From the NCBI GenBank assembly GCA_002292185.1, contig DBBL01000152.1:1-12490 (forward strand): DNA of 12,490 bases, given 5' to 3'. A program made the position numbers and the translations under genes. Each line of letters begins with the position of its first letter. Positions within the stretch are counted from its first letter, which is position 1. This stretch comes from Akkermansiaceae bacterium UBA985. GTDB lineage: Bacteria; Verrucomicrobiota; Verrucomicrobiia; Verrucomicrobiales; Akkermansiaceae. The notes under the pieces are model-generated. The model ran no database searches, was not told the DNA's origin, and saw only the letters and a list, made by a program, of their open reading frames with translations. Shown piece by piece: positions 7,290 through 12,490 of this stretch.

Positions 7290-7317
7290 ACAATAGTCTG
7301 ATTCGGCCGAATGACAA
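7290..7317 (-). promoter_or_regulatory. Candidate amidase promoter with palindrome in its spacer
   Basis: On the minus strand TTGTCA (7312-7317) lies 16 bp before TATTGT (7290-7295), placing a start site near 7283 and a leader of about 19 nt with the GAGGA site. The spacer contains the perfect 12-bp palindrome ATTCGGCCGAAT (7301-7312), a position where a repressor would block RNA polymerase. Both boxes are inferred by eye. Confidence 0.35.
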
Positions 7318-7395
7318 CGGCATTTCTCAATCAACAATAGCTCACCATAAAACTACCTCTCGACAGCCCAAAATTGGACTGCTACTCATCGCTAC

Positions 7396-8274
7396 ATGGA
7401 AAATATTGAGATTGCAGGGACTTATCGTGCTCAATGGGGAGAGGGACCCATCTGGTGGGAAAATCGCCTCCTCTATGTCGACATTGAAGCCCATCAGCTA
7501 CTCGAGTATGACCCATCATCCAAGCGTGAATCCAGCTGGAACGTGGCTAGCTCGGTAGGGCGCATCGGCACGGTTGTTCCACGCTCATGCCCAGGCCCGG
7601 AGGGGAACCTCCTTATAGCTGGCGATACCGGCATCCATTTTTTCAACCAAGCAAGCAATCAGAGCACTGCCATTGGTGACCCTGAAGCCGATCTAGCAGA
7701 TAACCGCTTTAATGACGGCAAGTGCTCCCCTGATGGCCGCCTCTTTGCAGGCACGATCAGCACCATCAAAAAGTCAGGCAGCGCCGCACTCTACCGCCTC
7801 GATACAGACCTCTCCATTCACACCGCGTACGCAGGCGTCACCAATTCCAATGGCATCGTCTGGAGCAAGGACAACTCGACCTGCTACTATATCGACACTC
7901 CACGACAAGAGGTTCTCGCTTTTGACTATAGCTCAGAGACAGGAGAACTTAGCGCTCTACGCACGGCTTTCCGCACGGATCATATAGATGGCTCTCCAGA
8001 CGGCATGTCCATTGACTGCGACGACAAGCTATGGATTGCCTTCTGTCACGGAGCCTGCGTCGTCTGCTTTGACCCCCAAAGCGGCAAACAACTTCACCGC
8101 GTCGATCTACCGTGCATGGAAACCACCGCTTGCGCTTTTGGCGGGGAAAATTTAGATGAGCTTTTTGTCACTACGGGTATCCACAAGAACATAGAAGAGC
8201 CAGATGCCGGCAGACTCCTTTGCGTCACGGGCTTGGGTGTGACTGGCGTGCCCAGCAATTCATTCCGTGGTTAA
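7396..8274 (+). CDS. SMP-30/gluconolactonase/regucalcin-family protein
   Basis: A 292-aa six-bladed beta-propeller of the SMP-30/LRE family, with no signal peptide, so cytoplasmic. Members hydrolyse sugar lactones using one divalent metal. The metal ligands known from regucalcin (Glu, Asn, Asp) are matched by Glu16 in WGEGPIWW, Asn152 in TNSNGIVWS and Asp202 in GSPDGMSID. The substrate-side Arg and Asn are matched by Arg104 and Asn106 in NRFNDGK. The spacing between ligands is that of the animal protein. The C-terminus holds the expected ETTACAFGG and DELFVTTG strands. The gene is divergent from the amidase and followed 86 bp later by thrB. No sugar pathway gene is nearby, so the substrate cannot be named. 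Confidence 0.9.
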   Translation: MENIEIAGTYRAQWGEGPIWWENRLLYVDIEAHQLLEYDPSSKRESSWNVASSVGRIGTVVPRSCPGPEGNLLIAGDTGIHFFNQASNQSTAIGDPEADLADNRFNDGKCSPDGRLFAGTISTIKKSGSAALYRLDTDLSIHTAYAGVTNSNGIVWSKDNSTCYYIDTPRQEVLAFDYSSETGELSALRTAFRTDHIDGSPDGMSIDCDDKLWIAFCHGACVVCFDPQSGKQLHRVDLPCMETTACAFGGENLDELFVTTGIHKNIEEPDAGRLLCVTGLGVTGVPSNSFRG

Positions 8275-8360
8275 TGACGGGATAATCGTTGCAAATAAGC
8301 GTTAAACGTGACATCTCTGCGCCTCACAAACTCCCCTTATAACTTAATTTTTATCGAGTC

Positions 8361-9314
8361 ATGAACATTAATGCTCACCAAGAAGTTCGCGTATTTGCAC
8401 CAGCAACTGTCGCCAATGTCGCCTGCGGATTTGACGTGCTTGGCTTTGCTATCAATGCCCCTGGGGATGAAGTTGTAGCACGCCACTCGGAAAAACCCGG
8501 CCTGCGCATCACAAAAATCACTGGCGATGACGGCAAGCTGCCAAAAATCCCAGAAAAAAACACCGCCGGCGTTGCCGCACTGGATCTCCTCAGACATCTG
8601 GGCATGAGCGACCGTGGCATCGAGCTGGAAATTCACAAGAAGATGCCTTTTGGTAGCGGCCTCGGGTCATCTGCTGCTTCAGCAGTTGCCGGCGTTTACG
8701 CAGTCAACAAACTCATCGGAGAGCCTCTCGCCAAACAACAACTCCTGCCCTTCGCCATGCAAGGTGAAGCAAGTGCCGATGGCGCTTGGCATGCAGACAA
8801 TGTTGGACCTAGCCTTCTTGGCGGCATCGTATTTGTTCGCTCCAACCAAGAACTCGATATTGCCCAACTACCCGTCCCCGAGAATCTTTGGGCCGCCGTG
8901 GTCCACCCCGATATCGAAATCCTGACCAAAGTGGCACGAGAGATTCTGCCAACCAACATTCCTATGGTCAATGCCACCCAACAAATAGGCAATCTTGGCG
9001 GACTCATCTGCGGACTCATTCAAGAGGATTACGCAATGATCGGGCGCTCTATCCACGATGTCATCGCTGAACCTCGCCGCCAAAAACTTATTCCTGAGTT
9101 TTACAATGCCAAGCGGGCAGCCATGTCAAATGGAGCCTTAGGCTTCTCTATTTCCGGCGCAGGTCCCAGTGTTTTCGCACTCTGCGAAGGAGAGCAAATC
9201 GCTCAGCGAGTAGGCAAAGCTATTTCTGAGGTGTTCAGTAAGATCAATCTAGAAAACCAGTGCTACGTCTCACCCGTCAACAAAAAGGGCGTGCACGTGA
9301 TCAGCACTCAATAA
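8361..9314 (+). CDS. thrB: Homoserine kinase (GHMP kinase family)
   Basis: A 317-aa cytoplasmic enzyme that phosphorylates L-homoserine with ATP, the step before threonine synthase. GHMP-kinase hallmarks are in order: the N-terminal FAPATVANVACGFDVLGFA (12-30), the ATP-binding loop PFGSGLGSSAAS (96-107), the HADNVGPSLLGG segment (144-155) that is characteristic of ThrB, and the C-terminal GFSISGAGPSVFAL motif (261-274). Length is normal for the family. The start MNINAHQEVRVFAP fits homologues in placing the first beta strand right after it. No strong ribosome-binding site is seen. No thrC or hom lies within the window, so the threonine genes may be scattered. Confidence 0.94.
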   Translation: MNINAHQEVRVFAPATVANVACGFDVLGFAINAPGDEVVARHSEKPGLRITKITGDDGKLPKIPEKNTAGVAALDLLRHLGMSDRGIELEIHKKMPFGSGLGSSAASAVAGVYAVNKLIGEPLAKQQLLPFAMQGEASADGAWHADNVGPSLLGGIVFVRSNQELDIAQLPVPENLWAAVVHPDIEILTKVAREILPTNIPMVNATQQIGNLGGLICGLIQEDYAMIGRSIHDVIAEPRRQKLIPEFYNAKRAAMSNGALGFSISGAGPSVFALCEGEQIAQRVGKAISEVFSKINLENQCYVSPVNKKGVHVISTQ

Positions 9315-9437
9315 TTGGCGACCTGCTCGTCAATACTGTCAGCGGCACCGCCTCATACGGAGATCAACACCCGCAGACCTTGGCTCTTTTGGCCCGATAT
9401 AGCCTTACAAAGGCACTCCAGAACGGCCCATCATTCA

Positions 9438-9458
9438 CAGAGCATAAATTATGCTCTG
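9438..9458. repeat. 21-bp near-perfect palindrome downstream of thrB
   Basis: The arms CAGAGCATAA and TTATGCTCTG match perfectly around a single A. As RNA this would form at least an 8-bp stem with an AAATT loop. The following bases contain TTATTTT but no uninterrupted U-run, and the stem is 124 nt from the thrB stop, so it may be a weak terminator or a protein-binding site. Confidence 0.5.
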
Positions 9459-9461
9459 AAT

Positions 9462-9487
9462 ACTGTTATTTTCGTAAGATTAACAGT
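9462..9487. repeat. Second inverted repeat ACTGTTA...TAACAGT
   Basis: Seven-base arms ACTGTTA (9462-9468) and TAACAGT (9481-9487) are separated by 12 bp. They sit immediately after the 21-bp palindrome and upstream of the coiled-coil gene. The half-site spacing suits a dimeric regulator. Confidence 0.35.
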
Positions 9488-9526
9488 TAAGAAAAATTAA
9501 CAATTATCTAGCCAGCGACATGCTTT

Positions 9527-9543
9527 TTGGCTATTCTTTGGCA
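9527..9543 (+). promoter_or_regulatory. Sigma-54-like -24/-12 element
   Basis: The bases TTGGCTATTCTTTGGCA contain GG (9529-9530) and GC (9541-9542) exactly 10 bp apart, as sigma-54 promoters require. The -12 block is TGGCA instead of TTGCA, and the -24 block departs from TGGCACG after TGGC. A start site would fall about 14 nt before the ATG at 9568. It is a weak match. Confidence 0.2.
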
Positions 9544-9567
9544 GGTTTTATTTAGCCCTTATCCAAT

Positions 9568-10212
9568 ATGTCCAACGTTACAACTCACAAACAGCGCCTG
9601 AATGTGCGTGCGACTCAACTAGAAATGAATACTCGTGGTTCCGCAGACGGCTCCAATCCCCTCGCTGAGGACTTCACCGGCAAGCTCCAAGAGGCGCAGT
9701 CCCAAATCGAGCAACTTCAGCAGCAACAGGCAGAAGTAGAGCGTCAAAAGCTCGAACTCGAGGAAATCAACGCCGCAAAGGATGAATTTCTTCACGGGCA
9801 GGTTGAGCTGCACGAAAAACTCAGCACGGCAGTAACATCAATGGATAGGGAAATCTTTGCCACTCGCCAAGAGCTCGATGAACTCGAACAAGCGCGCATT
9901 TGTTTCGCTGATCATTTAGAGAAAATCAATCAACTCAACCCAGACGGTTGGAATAACGAAAGCCTACGCCAAGACCTCACCCGTGCCATTTCCGTTCTCG
10001 ATCTTGCAGAAGATGAATACGAGCAGGCCCTATCTCACTTTTCCGGCAGCCGCAGCGCTTCTGTGTTTGGCTCTACAGGCAGCAAGCCCAAGCGTGCGAG
10101 CACCAGCAGCAATGATAGCGAATTTACAACGATGCTCTGTAACGGATTTGCATTCAACCTGCCGATCGTCGTGCTCGGAGTCATTGCATTAATCGTTTAC
10201 TACGCAGGCTAA
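9568..10212 (+). CDS. Tail-anchored coiled-coil protein of unknown function
   Basis: A 214-aa product without a signal peptide. Residues 1-33 are polar. Residues about 34-122 form a long heptad-rich coiled coil (KLQEAQSQIEQLQQQQAEVE, then EKLSTAVTSMDREI and ELDELEQARICF), followed after NPDGWNN by a second helix (132-157). A Ser/Lys-rich linker (160-186) leads to a single hydrophobic segment (about 193-213, FNLPIVVLGVIALIVYY) at the extreme C-terminus. The topology is thus a cytoplasmic rod with a C-terminal membrane anchor. I recall similar unnamed proteins in Opitutae, but no known function. The next gene, 61 bp on, encodes a smaller protein with the same architecture, so the two probably act together. 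A role in membrane organisation or division is speculation. Confidence 0.8.
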   Translation: MSNVTTHKQRLNVRATQLEMNTRGSADGSNPLAEDFTGKLQEAQSQIEQLQQQQAEVERQKLELEEINAAKDEFLHGQVELHEKLSTAVTSMDREIFATRQELDELEQARICFADHLEKINQLNPDGWNNESLRQDLTRAISVLDLAEDEYEQALSHFSGSRSASVFGSTGSKPKRASTSSNDSEFTTMLCNGFAFNLPIVVLGVIALIVYYAG

Positions 10213-10273
10213 TTTAAGCAAGCCCGTATACCTGCGCCCTTTCCTCACTACCTTACATGCTTTTTCATAGGCC

Positions 10274-10591
10274 ATGAGCCAAGAAAACCCGCCTGATATT
10301 AACTCCTTAAGCGCCCACGAACGTGCATTAAGAGAACAAATCGCTCAGCTCCAGGACTTTGTTGAGCACGGGCCTGAGCGGGAGCGAGTTGCCAGAGAGG
10401 AAGAGATGCAAACCTTGCCACCTCCGTCAGACCTACTTGGCAGAAAAAGAGAAAAAGAGTTCATGGAAAAACTCAGCAGAGGTGAGTTAAAAAACCAAAA
10501 ACGCAATCAAACGAAAAGTGGCTTTCTACTGGCCTTGCTTCTTCTTGCGATCCTCACTCTCGGAATGTGGATATACAGAATCGTCCAATAA
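10274..10591 (+). CDS. Small tail-anchored protein of unknown function
   Basis: A 105-aa protein without a signal peptide. Residues 12-46 form a charged helix (ERALREQIAQLQDFVEHG, then EREEE-type residues). A TLPPPSDL motif follows (about 47-54), then RKREKEFMEKLSRGELKN (57-74), a basic patch (KNQKRNQTK) and one C-terminal membrane helix (83-102, FLLALLLLAILTLGMWIY). The basic patch before the helix predicts the N-terminus in the cytoplasm by the positive-inside rule. The TLPPP...LSRGE block looks like a conserved docking motif, and I recall it in Opitutae hypotheticals. It lies 61 bp after the larger tail-anchored gene, on the same strand, and is probably co-transcribed. Confidence 0.78.
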   Translation: MSQENPPDINSLSAHERALREQIAQLQDFVEHGPERERVAREEEMQTLPPPSDLLGRKREKEFMEKLSRGELKNQKRNQTKSGFLLALLLLAILTLGMWIYRIVQ

Positions 10592-10604
10592 AAATTTGGA
10601 ACGA
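10581..10604 (+). terminator. Imperfect hairpin at the end of the tail-anchored pair
   Basis: TCGTCCAAT (10581-10589) can pair with ATTTGGAACGA (10594-10604) with two single-base bulges; the stop codon at 10589-10591 overlaps the stem. No U-run follows, so termination by this element is doubtful. Confidence 0.2.
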
Positions 10605-10667
10605 TATTACCCACAAGATCAACACCATCTACAAAGCAATAATCGCTGCCTCATCTGGCCCATTTAC

Positions 10668-10678
10668 TGCTATATAAT
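10668..10678 (+). promoter_or_regulatory. Candidate extended -10 promoter for the zinc-binding-like membrane gene
   Basis: TGCTATATAAT contains a perfect TATAAT (10673-10678), and TATATA preceded by TGC, an extended -10 arrangement. No good -35 box is seen at the right distance. The next start codon is about 110 bp downstream. Confidence 0.3.
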
Positions 10679-10787
10679 CATTACTAAAGCATTGTCAGCA
10701 GCCGCTATCAATCATGCTTGCCATTGATAAAGTCGCATTTTAATTGATCCCAGCCTTTACCAAATTAACCCTATTGAATTCACCCTG

Positions 10788-11177
10788 ATGCACCGTCAAT
10801 TCTCACATTCAACTATCTGGTCACTAAGGCTTGGTTCGCTTCATTTTATCGCGAATATTTTTATTCTCATTTTAGGAACCTTTTTACTCACCATGGGGGT
10901 AATTACCCACACTGATAAATACGCACTCTACGGCTTTCTGGGCTTAAGCCTAGGGGTAATTTCTGTGATGTTATTTAAGCTTTGCTCTTCTGCAACGACA
11001 TGTCCCGTCTGCGTCAGTAGAATGTGGGCAAACACAGGTTGCCGCAAACATCAGAAATCCAAGAAGTACATGGGCCTGAGCTACCGCTTGCGCATTGCTG
11101 TAAAGATACTTACCCGTCAGCCCTATCGCTGTCCTTATTGTGCGGAGCGCTTCAGTAGCAAGAACGCTATTCGCTAG
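10788..11177 (+). CDS. Two-helix membrane protein with Cys/His zinc-binding-like tail, unknown function
   Basis: A 129-aa protein. Two hydrophobic helices (about 19-38, HFIANIFILILGTFLLTMGV, and 46-66, ALYGFLGLSLGVISVMLFKL) form a hairpin, leaving both ends on the same side. The C-terminal half carries CPVC (72-75), C..H (Cys85, His88) and CPYC (115-118), six potential zinc ligands in three pairs, with basic residues between (RKHQKSKKYMG, then YRLRIAVKILTRQPYR). The pairing looks like a zinc ribbon or treble clef, and the basic stretch could contact nucleic acid or protein. I recall similar Verrucomicrobiota hypotheticals without a function. It stands alone between the tail-anchored pair and gatC. 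The final codons and stop lie within an inverted repeat. Confidence 0.78.
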   Translation: MHRQFSHSTIWSLRLGSLHFIANIFILILGTFLLTMGVITHTDKYALYGFLGLSLGVISVMLFKLCSSATTCPVCVSRMWANTGCRKHQKSKKYMGLSYRLRIAVKILTRQPYRCPYCAERFSSKNAIR

Positions 11178-11191
11178 CCGCTAGCGTTCTT
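11160..11191 (+). terminator. Stem-loop spanning the stop codon of the zinc-binding-like gene
   Basis: Ten-base arms AAGAACGCTA (11160-11169) and TAGCGTTCTT (11182-11191) are perfect complements around a 12-nt loop that contains the TAG stop (11175-11177). The 3' arm ends in TTCTT but no longer U-run follows. It is a plausible but non-canonical terminator or mRNA-end stabiliser. Confidence 0.4.
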
Positions 11192-11202
11192 CGTATCGGT
11201 AG

Positions 11203-11234
11203 CCTTTTCTGATATCATCCTTTTCTAATATCAT
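11203..11234. repeat. Two-copy 16-bp tandem repeat upstream of gatC
   Basis: CCTTTTCTGATATCAT (11203-11218) is followed directly by CCTTTTCTAATATCAT (11219-11234), differing at one base. A partial third copy, TTTTCTAAT, appears at 11262-11270. The region otherwise has no gene and precedes gatC by about 57 bp. Confidence 0.6.
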
Positions 11235-11291
11235 CTATACGCTGCCTTGTTCCGCGCTTGATTTTCTAATGGTATCCGTTCAGTTTCAGCC

Positions 11292-11591
11292 ATGAGCAGT
11301 GAGAGAACTGAACAAATCGACGTCCGCTATGTAGCCAAGCTTGCAAGGATCGACCTCAGCGAAGCTGAGTGTGCGACGTTTCAAGAACAGCTTAGCGCCA
11401 TCCTTGGCTACATTGATACGCTCAAAGACCTTGATCTAGATACTACAGATACTGAGGGCCAGCCCGCTGTTGACGACAACTATCTTCGAGAAGACGTCTC
11501 TCGTCCCAGCCTAAGCCAAGAGGATTTACTGCGCAATGCGCCAGAAAGCGCCAAGGGTCAGGTCCGTGTGCCCAAAGTTGTCGACGCCTAA
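11292..11591 (+). CDS. gatC: Asp-tRNA(Asn)/Glu-tRNA(Gln) amidotransferase subunit C
   Basis: A 99-aa GatC of normal length. It wraps GatA and GatB together in the GatCAB complex, which converts mischarged Glu-tRNA(Gln), and in many bacteria Asp-tRNA(Asn), to the correct aminoacyl-tRNA. Family features are VRYVAKLARIDLSEAE (11-26), FQEQLSAILGYIDTLKDLDLD (30-50), LREDVSRPSLSQEDLLRNAP (about 65-84) and the closing QVRVPKVVDA. gatA follows after 15 bp. Its presence implies that the organism makes at least one of Gln-tRNA or Asn-tRNA by the indirect route. Confidence 0.95.
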   Translation: MSSERTEQIDVRYVAKLARIDLSEAECATFQEQLSAILGYIDTLKDLDLDTTDTEGQPAVDDNYLREDVSRPSLSQEDLLRNAPESAKGQVRVPKVVDA

Positions 11592-11606
11592 TCTTACATT
11601 ACCCCT

Positions 11607-12490
11607 ATGGAACTCTCCAACCAAAGTATCACGTCACTCCGCAAGCAACTCACCAGCGGCGACATCTGCAGTGCCGATATTATCGGCTCCCTGGCTAATG
11701 CTATTGAAAAAAAAGACGGTGAAATTGGCGCTTACCTTTCTCATGATCTTGACGCCGCACGGAAAGCAGCAAAAACCGCTGACCTCAGCCTACCACTGGG
11801 CGGTATCCCTATAGCCATCAAAGACAACATCAATGTCAAAGGGCAGCCTTGCAGTTGCGCCTCTCGCTTCTTGGACGGCTCCTATACATCACCTTATGAC
11901 GCAACGGTGATCAGTAAATTACGAGCTGCAGGCGCCATTCTCTACGGCCGCACCAATATGGATGAGTTTGCCATGGGATCTACCACAGAAAACTCAGCTC
12001 TAGGCAATACACGCAACCCACATGACCTCACTCGCGCACCAGGCGGCTCATCAGGCGGCTCAGCAGCCGCTGTCGCCTCCCACAGCGCCATCGCTGCACT
12101 TGGTTCGGATACCGGAGGGTCTATTCGCCAACCCGCAAGCTATTGTGGTGTCGTTGGGCTAAAGCCTTCCTACGGTAGAGTTTCACGCTACGGTTTGGTA
12201 GCCTTTGCTTCATCGCTCGATCAAATTGGCCCCATCACACAGAATGTTGAAGACTCCGCATTATTGCTCAATACCATCTCGGGTCGTGACGCTATGGATG
12301 CAACATCTCTAGAGCAGCCTGACACCGACTTCACACAAGGGTTAAATGATGGAGTTGCCGGCATGAAACTTGGCCTCCCCAAGGAATATTTTGGAGACGG
12401 CATAGATCCTGCCGTGCGTCATCAGGTTGATGAATCCATCAAAAAACTAGAATCTGCAGGAGCAGAGCTAGTGGAAATCTCACTCCCCCA
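11607..12490 (+). CDS. gatA: Asp-tRNA(Asn)/Glu-tRNA(Gln) amidotransferase subunit A (partial, cut by the right edge)
   Basis: From ATG 11607 the frame stays open for 294 codons to the end of the window; the full protein is normally about 480-490 aa, so the C-terminal two-fifths are missing. It is the amidase-signature subunit that releases ammonia from glutamine. The catalytic Ser-cisSer-Lys triad is visible: Lys72 in GIPIAIKDNI, Ser148 in APGGSSGGSAAAV and nucleophile Ser172 in GSDTGGSIRQPAS. Other landmarks are GRTNMDEFAMGSTTENS (about 114-130) and the GLKPSYGRVSRYG segment (about 184-196). The start MELSNQSITSLRKQL fits homologues, and no Shine-Dalgarno is obvious. It follows gatC by 15 bp; gatB may lie beyond the edge or elsewhere. 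Confidence 0.97.
   Translation, partial: MELSNQSITSLRKQLTSGDICSADIIGSLANAIEKKDGEIGAYLSHDLDAARKAAKTADLSLPLGGIPIAIKDNINVKGQPCSCASRFLDGSYTSPYDATVISKLRAAGAILYGRTNMDEFAMGSTTENSALGNTRNPHDLTRAPGGSSGGSAAAVASHSAIAALGSDTGGSIRQPASYCGVVGLKPSYGRVSRYGLVAFASSLDQIGPITQNVEDSALLLNTISGRDAMDATSLEQPDTDFTQGLNDGVAGMKLGLPKEYFGDGIDPAVRHQVDESIKKLESAGAELVEISLP

Larger units (their letters stand above)
9315..9567. other. 253-bp regulatory-looking gap between thrB and the coiled-coil gene
   Basis: Two overlapping frames here (one starting TTG right after the thrB stop) give low-complexity products without family character and are judged non-coding. The right half is AT-rich and contains two inverted repeats and a GG-N10-GC element. 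Confidence 0.5.

Noticed and set aside
7265-7330. Amidase N-terminal extension
   Set aside because: The GAGGA site is correctly spaced for ATG 7264, and the longer form would bury the signal peptide behind 22 unrelated residues and extend over the candidate promoter.
9260-9500. Two short plus-strand frames after thrB
   Set aside because: One overlaps the thrB 3' end and the other needs a TTG start; neither product has recognisable composition or motifs, and the region is rich in inverted repeats.
1-12490. CRISPR arrays, insertion sequences, tRNA or rRNA genes, prophage genes
   Set aside because: No regularly spaced repeats, transposase motifs, cloverleaf-like segments or phage proteins were seen on either strand.

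Overview
The window reads as ordinary chromosomal DNA from a Verrucomicrobiota bacterium, probably of the Opitutae/Puniceicoccales type. This placement is an inference. It rests on recognised family resemblances (a secreted CAP-domain protein ending in an acidic D-rich GLPNGIEY-type module, tail-anchored coiled-coil proteins, and a small PCxxC protein beside an outer-membrane barrel gene), moderate GC content and weak or absent Shine-Dalgarno sequences. No rRNA, tRNA, insertion sequence, prophage or CRISPR array was seen.

Left edge (1-1000, minus strand). A 133-aa small hydrophobic protein with a PCAMCC motif lies upstream of the 5' part of a secreted Cys/Met/His-rich protein that resembles the outer-membrane barrel 'transporter' family. 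The gene runs off the left edge. The 154-bp gap between them holds a stem-loop and a pair of 7-bp direct repeats with an 11-bp period. This may be a metal-handling module, but that is unproven.

Chaperone block (1086-3651, plus). grpE, dnaJ and rsmE follow one another with gaps of 15 and 34 bp, so they probably form one operon: nucleotide exchange factor and J-protein for DnaK, then the 16S rRNA m3U1498 methyltransferase. No CIRCE element was seen upstream.

Middle (3652-8274). After a 258-bp AT-rich gap with promoter-like boxes comes a 762-aa secreted CAP-domain multidomain protein. It is convergent with a secreted zinc N-acetylmuramoyl-L-alanine amidase (minus). The amidase is divergent from a cytoplasmic SMP-30/gluconolactonase-family enzyme. 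A perfect 12-bp palindrome lies inside the spacer of the candidate amidase promoter.

Right part (8361-12490, plus). This holds homoserine kinase (thrB); a 253-bp gap with two inverted repeats and a sigma-54-like element; two tail-anchored proteins of unknown function in tandem; a two-helix membrane protein with a Cys/His zinc-binding-like tail; and gatC-gatA (Glu/Asp-tRNA amidotransferase, gatA cut by the right edge). The most unexplained material is the tail-anchored pair with its upstream region, the zinc-binding-like membrane protein, and the left-edge Cys/Met-rich pair.
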